Below are positions 48,710 to 57,130 of a DNA stretch of 64,000 nt, in pieces. Within the stretch, counting starts at the first letter, position 1; each line of letters starts with the position of its first letter. The notes below the pieces were generated by a model that made no database searches, had not been told where the DNA came from, and saw only the letters and a list, made by a program, of their open reading frames with translations. Origin of the DNA: Subtercola boreus. Lineage in GTDB: Bacteria > Actinomycetota > Actinomycetes > Actinomycetales > Microbacteriaceae. Position numbers and translations under genes: made by a program. The stretch is from contig NZ_NBXB01000029.1 of NCBI RefSeq assembly GCF_003399635.1, positions 272,249 through 336,248 of the forward strand, in the 5' to 3' direction.

Positions 48710-49174
48710 CCGGCGCCCGGCGACCCGCAGGTACACCACGCAGACCCCCGCCGTCAGCACGGCGAGGCCGAGCCACATGAAGCCCAGCCGGGCCGCGTAG
48801 TCGAACGGCAGCACCGTGTCGTTCGCGATCGGCAACGTCTTCGCGTAGAACTCCGGCACCACGAGCAGCATCAGCAGGCATCCGGTGACGATTCCGCCCT
48901 GGATGATCGCCAGAACCACCTTCGACACCCGTCGACCGGCGTGCCTGGCCACCACGCCGATGAGGAACACGACCGGCGACAGGATCGCGTCGTGCAGGAT
49001 GATCGCCCCGAGCATCCACGCCGCCACGCCGAGGATCGCGGGCAGATCCTGTTTCGAGACCAGCACGACGGCGCCGAGCACCAGGCCGAGCACCCCCACA
49101 CCGATCAGGATCGTTCGGGTCAGCCGCATCGTGCGGGCGCTCATTCCGGGCCCACTCAGCTCGCGTCCGCTCAT
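48695..49174 (-). CDS. Hypothetical membrane protein
   Basis: 159 residues with four predicted helices (about 20-40, 45-65, 80-100, 128-148) and short hydrophilic loops; no family recognised. ATG 49174 overlaps the stop of the molybdopterin oxidoreductase gene (ATGA), so it is probably a partner subunit or accessory to it. Its stop TAG is the CAG-to-TAG variant of a tandem-repeat codon; without it the frame would run on through N-A-A-R-Q repeats for about 28 codons. Confidence 0.8.
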   Translation of the reverse strand: MSGRELSGPGMSARTMRLTRTILIGVGVLGLVLGAVVLVSKQDLPAILGVAAWMLGAIILHDAILSPVVFLIGVVARHAGRRVSKVVLAIIQGGIVTGCLLMLLVVPEFYAKTLPIANDTVLPFDYAARLGFMWLGLAVLTAGVCVVYLRVAGRRNVAR

Positions 49175-50550
49175 GACAGCACCTCCAGCTTGCTCAGCCA
49201 TTTCGTCTGCAGCACACCGGGGCGCCCGGGCGCGATCATCCGCGCTGGATACCCGTGGTCGATGTCGAGTGTCTCGCCGTTCAGCGTCAGCGCCACGAGG
49301 GTGGTGTTGTCGGCCACGTACTCCGACCCCATCTGGGTGACTCGGTAGCCACCCTCCTTCTCGAGACTGGTGATGCGGAGGGCCGCGCTCTGGCCCGCGT
49401 CGACCTGCCGGACGAGCTCCTTCAGCCGCACGCCCGTCCAGGTGGCCATCTGGCTCCAGCCCTCGACACAGGCGATCGGCAGGTCGACGGTGGTCTGCGG
49501 CATCGCGAGCAGCTCGGCGCGGCTGAACGACAGAGTGCGGGATCCGTTGCTCAGAGTGAGCGCCCAGTCCGGTGCCGTCGCCGTCTCGGTGACCTGTGCG
49601 GCGGTGGCGGTGCGGTTGATGGGCACCGACTGCGGCCCGATCCCCTTCACCCGCGGTGCGAACAGGTTGAACGGTCTCAGCAGCGCGAAGGACTGCCCGG
49701 CGGTCAGCACAACGACCGCGGCCACGCCGACGCCGACGGTGACCAGGAAGCCCCGCCGACTCGTGGATGCCCGGGTGCGGGACTGCCCGAGAGGCTCGGG
49801 CTCATCGGCGGGAACGGCCGGCGTCGCGGGTGCGTCGGGGGCGACATCCACCGCCCGGAGCGGCACGACGCCCTCGGCGGGCGCGGCGTCGATCCAGCGG
49901 AACAGCCGCCCCGTCAGCCCGGACACCTGGCGCGCGCCCGGCACCTTCTGAAGCGGTGCCGGCAGCGCGTCCACGAGCGGAGCATTGATCTCGGCGCGCT
50001 CCTCCTCATCGAAGGCGAGCTCGGGGCCGTAACCGTCGCGCTTCCGCCAATACTTTGCGATGATCGGCAGTTTCACGCCGATATGGATGGCGAGCGATCC
50101 GATGATCACGAACGACAGCGCGAAGTGCACCTCGCGGAAGCCGAACGGCCACGGGTAGAACTGGTAGGTGTTCAGCAGCCCGATGGTGATCTCGACCAGC
50201 GACGCCCCCACGAAGACGGCGATGGATGCCCGGGCGAGCAGACTGCCGATACCCGTGATCGGCGGGGTCTCGAACAGGTTCGGGAACACGGTGTAGAGCT
50301 TTGCCAGAATCAGCGGGAAGCAGGCGATCCCGGCGGTGATGTGAATGCCCTGCGTGAACTGGTAGAGGTTGCTCGGGAACGTCGGGAAGTGCATCCAGGG
50401 CAGCGGTTCCTGCAGGAAGTGGCTGTAGAGCCCGGTGCCGAAGCAGACCAGGAAGGCCAGGGCGAGCAGGCGGCCGATCACCACCGCGAGCCGCGGATTG
50501 CGGGTGGGCACGGCGACGGCGTGCTGGAGGGTGAGAAGCAGTCGGCGCAT
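49171..50550 (-). CDS. Molybdopterin-dependent oxidoreductase with N-terminal cytochrome b-type domain
   Basis: 459 residues. The N-terminal ~165 residues hold four membrane helices with His residues placed as in cytochrome b561/b-type domains (GLYSHFLQ, GIHITAGI, REVHFALSF, SLAIHIGV). A linker leads to TSRRGFLVTVGVGVAAVVVL near residue 266, a Tat-like twin-arginine segment and membrane helix. Then comes a sulfite-oxidase/YedY-type molybdopterin domain with the Mo-ligating Cys361 in IACVEGWSQ and DIDHGYPAR. Electrons probably pass between the outer Mo site and the haem domain in one chain. Substrate unknown. Confidence 0.88.
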   Translation of the reverse strand: MRRLLLTLQHAVAVPTRNPRLAVVIGRLLALAFLVCFGTGLYSHFLQEPLPWMHFPTFPSNLYQFTQGIHITAGIACFPLILAKLYTVFPNLFETPPITGIGSLLARASIAVFVGASLVEITIGLLNTYQFYPWPFGFREVHFALSFVIIGSLAIHIGVKLPIIAKYWRKRDGYGPELAFDEEERAEINAPLVDALPAPLQKVPGARQVSGLTGRLFRWIDAAPAEGVVPLRAVDVAPDAPATPAVPADEPEPLGQSRTRASTSRRGFLVTVGVGVAAVVVLTAGQSFALLRPFNLFAPRVKGIGPQSVPINRTATAAQVTETATAPDWALTLSNGSRTLSFSRAELLAMPQTTVDLPIACVEGWSQMATWTGVRLKELVRQVDAGQSAALRITSLEKEGGYRVTQMGSEYVADNTTLVALTLNGETLDIDHGYPARMIAPGRPGVLQTKWLSKLEVLS

Positions 50551-50594
50551 GGTCTCTCTTCGGAGCGGGACACCGAAGTGGTGGCTCTGGCCCC

Positions 50595-52022
50595 ATGATA
50601 GGCGTTGTGCGTATTCTGCTGACGGCCATCATCCTCGTTGCGATGGCCGCGCTCACCGTGTTCTCGATCACCGCGGTCGGCTTCTTCGACCCGTCGGATG
50701 CCGGGGGCATCTTCTGGTGCACAGCAGGCCTCTGGGCGCTCTACGCCCTGGCGCTCTGGTCGGTCAGGAAGGTGCCCGCGAGGGCGGCGATCGTGCTCGT
50801 GATCGCCGGATCGGCCCTGCTCGGCGGCAGCGCGCTCGCCGGACCGCCGAACACCAGCACCGACTCCGCCCGCTACGCCTGGGACGGGATCGTGCAGCTC
50901 GGCGGCGTCTCCCCCTATACCCACGTGCCTGCCGACGACGCTCTGGCCGAATTCCGCACCGACTGGCTGTTCCCGGCGACAGTGGACGACGCCGACGGGC
51001 ACCCGCAGTGCGAGGGGCCCCGCGTGGGGCGCACGCTGAGCATTCCCTCCTTCGTGGTGACCTGCACGACCATCAACCGGCCACAGGTCAACACGATCTA
51101 TCCGCCGGCTGCCGAACTCTATTTCGCGGGCGTCAGAGCCACCGTTCCGGCGAGCGTCGGCTACACGCCGTTCCAGGTCGCCGGCGCCCTCATCCTCATC
51201 GGGGTGAGCATCGCGCTGGTTCTCGCCCTGCGCCGACGCGGCATCGACCCGCGCTGGGCCGCAATCTGGGCCTGGAGCCCCTTCGTTGCCACGGAGGCGG
51301 TGACGAATTCGCATGTGGACGCCCTCGCGGCGCTGCTGCTGCTCATCGCCACCCTCGTCCTCTCCCGGGCGGGAACGGGCGTCAGGCGGGTCGATCTTTC
51401 GCGCAGCGTTCTCGGCGGAATCAGCCTCGGCGTCGCCATCGCAGTGAAGCTCGTGCCGGTCATCGGCGTTCCCGCGATCCTCCGGCGGCATCCGTTCAGC
51501 GTCTCGATCTCCGCCGTTCTGACCTTCGCCGCCCTCTACGTGCCCTACATCCTGTCGACCGGCATTGCGGTGATCGGTTTTCTGCCCGGGTACCTCAGCG
51601 AGGAAGGATATGACGACGGCAGCCGGTTCGCTCTGTTGTCGATCGTCGCCCCCGGGCTCGGATCGCTGGTGCTGGCGGCGATCCTTCTGCTCGTGACCGC
51701 CCTGCTCGTATTCCGCTTCACCGACCAGGACAGTCCGTGGTTCGGCCAGGTCGTGATGATAGGGGTGACCATGCTCGTCGTCACGCCGAGCTACTCCTGG
51801 TACGCACTGCTGATGGTGCCGTTCGTCGCGCTCACCCGGCGGTGGGAATGGATGCTCGTTCCCCTCGCCCTCACCGTGCAGCTGCTGGCACCCACGCTGG
51901 CGGTGGCACGGATCTCATTCGCGGCCGCCATCGTGGGCATCCTGATCGTCACGGTGTTGAGACGGCGCACCGGCGGCCTCGGCGGCAGCCCCCGACCGAC
52001 AGCGAACCTGAGCGTGACCTGA
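50595..52022 (+). CDS. GT87-like polyprenyl-phosphate-dependent glycosyltransferase
   Basis: 475 residues with about eleven membrane helices of the GT-C type. A long first extracytoplasmic loop contains the acidic YAWDG and PYTHVP, and IYPPAAELYF follows, a pattern shared by DUF2029/GT87 mannosyltransferases that use polyprenyl-phosphate sugars outside the membrane. Divergent from the molybdopterin gene by 44 nt. With the GT2 gene upstream as possible lipid-sugar synthase and LCP as ligase, it could extend a cell-wall or lipoglycan polymer. Donor and acceptor not determined. Confidence 0.82.
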   Translation: MIGVVRILLTAIILVAMAALTVFSITAVGFFDPSDAGGIFWCTAGLWALYALALWSVRKVPARAAIVLVIAGSALLGGSALAGPPNTSTDSARYAWDGIVQLGGVSPYTHVPADDALAEFRTDWLFPATVDDADGHPQCEGPRVGRTLSIPSFVVTCTTINRPQVNTIYPPAAELYFAGVRATVPASVGYTPFQVAGALILIGVSIALVLALRRRGIDPRWAAIWAWSPFVATEAVTNSHVDALAALLLLIATLVLSRAGTGVRRVDLSRSVLGGISLGVAIAVKLVPVIGVPAILRRHPFSVSISAVLTFAALYVPYILSTGIAVIGFLPGYLSEEGYDDGSRFALLSIVAPGLGSLVLAAILLLVTALLVFRFTDQDSPWFGQVVMIGVTMLVVTPSYSWYALLMVPFVALTRRWEWMLVPLALTVQLLAPTLAVARISFAAAIVGILIVTVLRRRTGGLGGSPRPTANLSVT

Positions 52023-52211
52023 GAACGAAAATCCATACCCATCCGATTTGCGGGGGGTGGCGAACTCATAGCGTCAGGCAATCACCGACACAAACGGGTT
52101 TCGACTCCGTCAGTTCTTGTCCCGGCGGATGTGTGGCTCCGGCTACACGTGAACCGGTACATCAACTCCTTTGACGTACCCGAAACCCACCCACAGAAAA
52201 GGATGTCCATC

Positions 52212-52886
52212 ATGCGCAACTTCAAGAAGGTCTCGATCGCCATCGCCGCTTCGGGGCTGCTCGCTTTCTCGCTCGCCGCCTGCTCCACGTCTTCCACCAC
52301 GTCTTCTTCGCCCTCCGCTTCGGCGTCGGCTTCGACCAACGGAACGCCGCTTGCGAGCATCCCCGCCCTCTCGGGCAAGGACACGGCCGTCACGGTCGAC
52401 GCTGGCTTCCTCGCAGCACTGAAGAGCCTCGGCCTCACCCCCGGCGTGATCGGCACCGCGACCCTGTCCACCGCTGGCGTGCTCGACTTCCCGATCACGG
52501 GCGGAAACGTCAAGTACTACGACCCGAACGAGTCCTTCCGTCCGTACGTCCAGGGCTCCATCGAGCACAAGGGCTCGGGCCTCAGCCTGACCGGTGGCGG
52601 CATCGAGGTCGACCTGACCAACTTCACGATCGACCCCGGAACCTCGAAGCTCTACGGTGACGTTGCCGCCAATGGTGCAGATGTCGCCAAGCAGGCTTTC
52701 CTGTTCGACCTCGACGGTTCGACCCTGAAGCCCCTGCAGACCTCGGGTAGCACCGCGATCCTCGAGGGCACCACGGTCCACGTGTCGGCTGACGCTGCTG
52801 CGCTGCTGAACAAGACCTACGGCACGACCGCCGTCAAGGAAGGCCTGCTCGTCGGTGTCGCCAAGATCACGGTGAACACCAAGTAG
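52212..52886 (+). CDS. Secreted lipoprotein with HtaA-like beta-rich domain
   Basis: 224 residues: signal ending LAFSLAAC (lipid Cys24), a Ser/Thr/Ala linker, and one beta-rich domain with VQGSIEHKGSGLSLTGGGIE, VDLTNFTIDPGTSKLYGDV and FLFDLDGSTLKP. The strand pattern resembles HtaA-type haem-associated domains and other surface domains, but the match is weak. ATG 52212 has AAAAGGA 8 nt upstream. It is followed by a strong terminator and preceded by a 190-nt gap, so it is a single, probably abundant transcript. The gap has an imperfect TGTGGC/GCTACA dyad but no convincing promoter. Confidence 0.75.
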   Translation: MRNFKKVSIAIAASGLLAFSLAACSTSSTTSSSPSASASASTNGTPLASIPALSGKDTAVTVDAGFLAALKSLGLTPGVIGTATLSTAGVLDFPITGGNVKYYDPNESFRPYVQGSIEHKGSGLSLTGGGIEVDLTNFTIDPGTSKLYGDVAANGADVAKQAFLFDLDGSTLKPLQTSGSTAILEGTTVHVSADAAALLNKTYGTTAVKEGLLVGVAKITVNTK

Positions 52887-52918
52887 TAACTGCTTCTCCC
52901 CGCATCACACAGCATTCG

Positions 52919-52949
52919 AAAGGCCCCGGCGCATTGCGCCGGGGCCTTT
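52919..52949 (+). terminator. Rho-independent terminator after the lipoprotein gene
   Basis: A perfect 14-bp GC-rich stem (AAAGGCCCCGGCGC with its complement) and a 3-nt loop, followed by CTCTGTTG. The clearest terminator in the window; it isolates the lipoprotein gene from the ABC transporter operon. Confidence 0.93.
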
Positions 52950-53118
52950 CTCTGTTGATGGGCATTTGTTGCTTCGGAACGGTATTCGGTGCTCCTCTCC
53001 TCCACACGAGCGGTTCGTTGCGTTGCTGTAAACATTCGGCCGAATTGACCGGCCGCGTTCTCCGGGTGTGTTAAGACTGGTTACACAGCAAACAGCAAAC
53101 CGAAAGAGGTAGACACCC

Positions 53119-54759
53119 ATGTCCTCCGCATTCCATCGAAAGCGCGTGCTCGCGGTCTCCGCCGCACTCGCCGTCTCGGCCCTCGCCCTGGCCGGCTGCT
53201 CCGGCTCCAACTCCGGCGGGTCCGCCTCCGGCGGCACGTCCTCCGGCTCGATCACCATCGGCACGACCGACAAGATCACCACCATCGATCCGGCCGGCTC
53301 CTACGACAACGGTTCGTTCGCCGTCGAGAACCAGATCTACCCCTTCCTCGTCAATTCCCCGCTCGGTAGCCCGGATGTGAAGCCCGACATCGCCGTCTCG
53401 GCCGACTTCACCTCCCCCACCGAGTTCACGGTCAAGCTCAAGCCCGGGCTGAAGTTCGTGAACGGCAACGACCTCACCTCTTCCGACGTGAAGTTCAGCT
53501 TCGACCGCATCGTCGCGATCGCCGATGAGAACGGCCCGTCGTCCCTGCTCGGCAACCTCGCGAGCGTTGCTGCACCCGACCCCACCACCGTGGTCTTCAC
53601 CCTGAAGAACGCGAACGACCAGACCTTCGCCCAGGTCCTCTCGAGCCCGGCCGGCCCGATCGTCGACGAGCAGGTCTTCTCGGCCACCGCGCTGACCCCC
53701 GACAACGACATCGTCAAGGGTCACCCGTTCGCCGGGCAGTACGACATCTCGAGCTACGACTTCAACAACACCATCCAGTACAAGGCGAACCCGAACTACC
53801 AGGGACTGCTCGGAGCACCGAAGACCGAGACCGTCAACGTCAAGTACTATGCAGAGGCTCCGAACCTCAAGCTCGACATCCAGCAGAACAACATCGACGT
53901 CGCGTATCGCAGCCTCTCGGCCACCGACATCGCCGACCTGTCGACGAACAGCAAGGTGAAGGTCGTCGACGGTCCCGGCGGCGAGATCCGCTACATCGTC
54001 TTCAACTTCAACACGATGCCGTACGGTGCCACCACATCCGAGGCCGACCCGGCCAAGTCGCTCGCCGTGCGCAAGGCCGTGGCCGACCTGATCGACCGTG
54101 ACGCCATCGCCTCGCAGGTCTACAAGAACACGTACACACCGCTGTACTCCTACGTTCCCGCCGGACTCACCGGTGCGACCACCGTCCTGAAAGACCTCTA
54201 CGGAGACGGAACGGGCAAGCCCAGCGCCGACAAGGCGAAGTCGACCCTCGCTGCCGCCGGTGTAACCGGGCCGGTCACGCTGAACCTTCAGTACGTCTCC
54301 GAGCACTATGGTCCCTCGTCAGGCGACGAGTACGCGCTGATCAAAGACCAGCTCGAGTCGAGCGGCCTGTTCACGGTCAACCTGCAGACGACCGACTACG
54401 TGCAGTACTCGAAGGACCGCACGGCAGACGTCTACCCGGAGTACCAGCTCGGCTGGTTCCCCGACTACTCGGACGCTGACAACTACCTGACGCCGTTCTT
54501 CTCCGCCGACAACTTCCTCGCGAACCACTACGAGAACACCGCCGTGCAGGACGAGATCACCAAGCAGCTCAGCGAGACCGACCCCGCGGCACGCCAGAAG
54601 GAGGTCGAGGACATCCAGGCCAAGGTCGCGGCCGACCTCTCGACGATCCCCTACCTCCAGGGCTCGCAGGTCGCCGTCGTCGGCTCGAACGTGAACGGTG
54701 CTGCCGATACGCTCGACGCGTCGTTCAAGTTCCGCTACGGAGCTCTCTCGAAGAGCTAG
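53119..54759 (+). CDS. Peptide ABC transporter substrate-binding lipoprotein (SBP_bac_5)
   Basis: 546 residues: lipoprotein signal ending ALALAGC (Cys27), Ser/Gly linker, then the DppA/OppA fold (IDPAGSYDNGSFAVENQIYPF, KFVNGNDLTSSDVKFSFDRI, VFNFNTMPYG). It captures oligopeptides or related solutes for the permease genes that follow. GAAAGAGGT lies 8-9 nt before the ATG, and TTGACC (53045-53050) could be a -35 element. A terminator hairpin sits between it and the permease, likely giving excess binding protein. Confidence 0.93.
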   Translation: MSSAFHRKRVLAVSAALAVSALALAGCSGSNSGGSASGGTSSGSITIGTTDKITTIDPAGSYDNGSFAVENQIYPFLVNSPLGSPDVKPDIAVSADFTSPTEFTVKLKPGLKFVNGNDLTSSDVKFSFDRIVAIADENGPSSLLGNLASVAAPDPTTVVFTLKNANDQTFAQVLSSPAGPIVDEQVFSATALTPDNDIVKGHPFAGQYDISSYDFNNTIQYKANPNYQGLLGAPKTETVNVKYYAEAPNLKLDIQQNNIDVAYRSLSATDIADLSTNSKVKVVDGPGGEIRYIVFNFNTMPYGATTSEADPAKSLAVRKAVADLIDRDAIASQVYKNTYTPLYSYVPAGLTGATTVLKDLYGDGTGKPSADKAKSTLAAAGVTGPVTLNLQYVSEHYGPSSGDEYALIKDQLESSGLFTVNLQTTDYVQYSKDRTADVYPEYQLGWFPDYSDADNYLTPFFSADNFLANHYENTAVQDEITKQLSETDPAARQKEVEDIQAKVAADLSTIPYLQGSQVAVVGSNVNGAADTLDASFKFRYGALSKS

Positions 54760-54775
54760 GCACTCCGCACCACTC

Positions 54776-54808
54776 GGGGGGCGATCCGGATCCAGCGGAT
54801 CGCCCCCC
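54776..54808 (+). terminator. Hairpin between binding protein and permease genes
   Basis: GGGGGGCGATCCG pairs perfectly with CGGATCGCCCCCC over 13 bp around a 7-nt loop and is followed by TTCTCT. Probably a partial terminator that sets the binding protein to permease ratio. Confidence 0.85.
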
Positions 54809-54875
54809 TTCTCTGCAGTCTCCGAACGACCTGTACTCTCTGTACCAACCTGCCCACCACTGACGATTGGCACCC

Positions 54876-55976
54876 ATGACAGCGACTGTTCCAGCTGTTG
54901 GCGCACCCGCCCCCAGCCCGACCTCCAGGCCCACTGCCAGGCGGCGCCTACCCGGCGGGGGGCTCGGCCGCTACATCGTGGTGCGGTTCCTGCTGATCAT
55001 CCCCACCATCTTCATCCTCGTCACGCTCGTCTTCTTCCTGATGCGCGCCACAGGCGACCCGATCACGGCGGCTCTCGGCGGCCGCCTGAGCGGCGCGCAG
55101 CTGCAGGAGCGCATCCACGCGGCCGGGTACGACCGGCCCATCCTCGTGCAGTACTTCGAGTACCTCGGCCAGATCGTGACCGGCAACTTCGGCACGAGCA
55201 TCAGCGACAACCGCCCCATCACGACCATCCTCGCGACCTACGGGGTCGCGACGCTGGAGCTGGCGTTCTACGCCCTCATCGTCGCCTTCATCGTCGGCAT
55301 CCCGCTCGGGATGCTCGCCGCGTACTTCCGCGACAAGGGCCAGGACGCCGTGCTCCGCGTCTTCGCCATCCTCTGCTACGCGACGCCGGTCTTCTTCGCG
55401 GGCATCCTGCTGAAGCTCGTCTTCTCCGTCTGGCTGAACGTGCTGCCGGTGGCGGGGCGGGCATCCACCTCGTCAGAACTCGAAATGCAGTTCCTGCCGA
55501 ACAAGACGGGCATCTACCTGATCGACGCCTTCCAGACCGGCGACCCGGCGGTGATCAGTGATGTGCTCATGCATGCCATCCTTCCGGCGATCGCGCTCGG
55601 TCTGCTCACAGCCGGCGTGTTCCTCCGCCTGGTCAGAACGAACGTCATCGGCACACTCTCGACGGACTACGTGGATGCGGCGCGTTCGCGGGGTGTCAGC
55701 GAGTTCCGTCTCGTACGGAAGCACGCCTACAAGCCGGCCCTCATCCCGATCATCACGGTGATCGGCCTGCAGATCGCCCTGCTGCTGGGCGGGGCCGTGC
55801 TCACAGAGTCGACCTTCGAGTGGAAGGGCCTCGGCTTCCAGCTCGCCCAGTACCTCGCTGCCCGCGACTTCGTCGCCGTGCAGGGCATCGTCGCCCTGCT
55901 CGCCGTCATCGTCGCCGTGACCAACTTCATCGTCGACATCATCGCCGCCCTCATCGACCCGCGAGTGAGGTACTGA
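54876..55976 (+). CDS. Peptide ABC transporter permease (DppB-like)
   Basis: 366 residues with six membrane helices. The N-terminal RYIVVRFLLIIPTIFILVTL and the DxxAxA-like EAA loop (DYVDAARSRGVSEFRLVRKH) mark the DppB/OppB permease that contacts the ATPase. A Pro/Ala-rich lead of ~30 residues precedes helix 1, and an inserted extracytoplasmic stretch (about 195-225) is longer than in E. coli DppB. ATG 54876 is preferred over TTG 54867. Two bases separate its stop from dppC. Confidence 0.92.
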   Translation: MTATVPAVGAPAPSPTSRPTARRRLPGGGLGRYIVVRFLLIIPTIFILVTLVFFLMRATGDPITAALGGRLSGAQLQERIHAAGYDRPILVQYFEYLGQIVTGNFGTSISDNRPITTILATYGVATLELAFYALIVAFIVGIPLGMLAAYFRDKGQDAVLRVFAILCYATPVFFAGILLKLVFSVWLNVLPVAGRASTSSELEMQFLPNKTGIYLIDAFQTGDPAVISDVLMHAILPAIALGLLTAGVFLRLVRTNVIGTLSTDYVDAARSRGVSEFRLVRKHAYKPALIPIITVIGLQIALLLGGAVLTESTFEWKGLGFQLAQYLAARDFVAVQGIVALLAVIVAVTNFIVDIIAALIDPRVRY

Positions 55977-55978
55977 CC

Positions 55979-57130
55979 ATGACGAACTCCCCGACGCGTA
56001 CGAAGTCCACGCCCACCTCCACGAGGCTCCCACGGCCCGCGAGACGCTCGCTGCTCTCCCGCCTCCCCGTCGTACACCAGCTCCGCCAGAGTGTCGGCCT
56101 CCAACGCGGGATGCTCGTCGCCGGCCTCATCATCACCGGCGTCTTCATCATCTGCGCGGTCTTCGCGCAGTTCATCGCCCCCTACGGTTTCGCGCAGCTC
56201 CGCGGCCCGGACGGCCAGTTCGGCGCCCAGCTGCCACCGAGCCCCGAACACCTCTGGGGCACCACCGTCGGCGGGTACGACGTGTTCTCCCGGGTGATCT
56301 GGGGCGCGCAGACCGCTCTCGAAGTGATGATCGTGGCCATCGTGCTCTCGATCTTCCTCGGCGTCTTCCTCGGGCTCGTGTCCGGGTACTTCGGCGGCTG
56401 GCTGGACCGGATCCTCGTGGTGCTGGCCGACGCGATCTATGCGTTCCCGTCGCTGCTGCTGGCCATCGTGATGTCGATCGTCATCTCGGGCGGCCAGTCG
56501 AACCTCTACGGCGGCATCCTCGCGGCGGCGATCTCGATCACCGTGGTGTACATCCCGCAGTACTTCCGCGTCATCCGGGCGGAGACCGTGCGTATCAAGG
56601 GCGAGGCCTTCGTGGAGTCGGCAAAGGTCATCGGGGCCTCGAACGCCCGCATCATGGTGCGGCACGTCCTCCGGAACTCCACCCGCACCCTCCCCCTGAT
56701 CTTCACCCTGAATGCCTCGGAGGCCGTACTCACCCTCGCGGGGCTCGGCTTCCTCGGTTTCGGAATCGAACCGACGGCCGCAGCCGAATGGGGCTACGAC
56801 CTGAACAAGTCGCTCTCGGACGTGACAAGCGGCATCTGGTGGACAGCTGTCTTCCCGGGTCTCGCCATCGTCCTCTCGGTGCTCGGCGTCACCCTCGTGG
56901 GCGAGAGCCTGAACGATCTCGCCGACCCACGCCTCCGGGGTCGACGCGCAGTGGCAGCGGCCGCGGGTGACGTTGCCGCCACCTCGGTGGTTCCCGGCGG
57001 CACTCTGGAAGCCGGTCTCGGCGGGCTCTCGGGGCTCGAAGGCTGCGGTGACTTCGACGACAGCGGTACGAGAACACACACGGACACCTCACACACCGAC
57101 ACCTCCCAGCCGGAAAGGCGCCAGCCATGA
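55979..57130 (+). CDS. Peptide ABC transporter permease (DppC-like)
   Basis: 383 residues: N-terminal Thr/Ser/Arg-rich tail, one helix, then the DppC core with GTTVGGYDVFSRVIWGAQTA and the EAA loop AFVESAKVIGASNARIMVRH. A hydrophilic C-terminal extension of ~50 residues after DPRLRG ends in a HTDTS repeat (THTDTSHTDTSQ), not expected for DppC. The stop overlaps the ATPase start (ATGA). Confidence 0.92.
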   Translation: MTNSPTRTKSTPTSTRLPRPARRSLLSRLPVVHQLRQSVGLQRGMLVAGLIITGVFIICAVFAQFIAPYGFAQLRGPDGQFGAQLPPSPEHLWGTTVGGYDVFSRVIWGAQTALEVMIVAIVLSIFLGVFLGLVSGYFGGWLDRILVVLADAIYAFPSLLLAIVMSIVISGGQSNLYGGILAAAISITVVYIPQYFRVIRAETVRIKGEAFVESAKVIGASNARIMVRHVLRNSTRTLPLIFTLNASEAVLTLAGLGFLGFGIEPTAAAEWGYDLNKSLSDVTSGIWWTAVFPGLAIVLSVLGVTLVGESLNDLADPRLRGRRAVAAAAGDVAATSVVPGGTLEAGLGGLSGLEGCGDFDDSGTRTHTDTSHTDTSQPERRQP

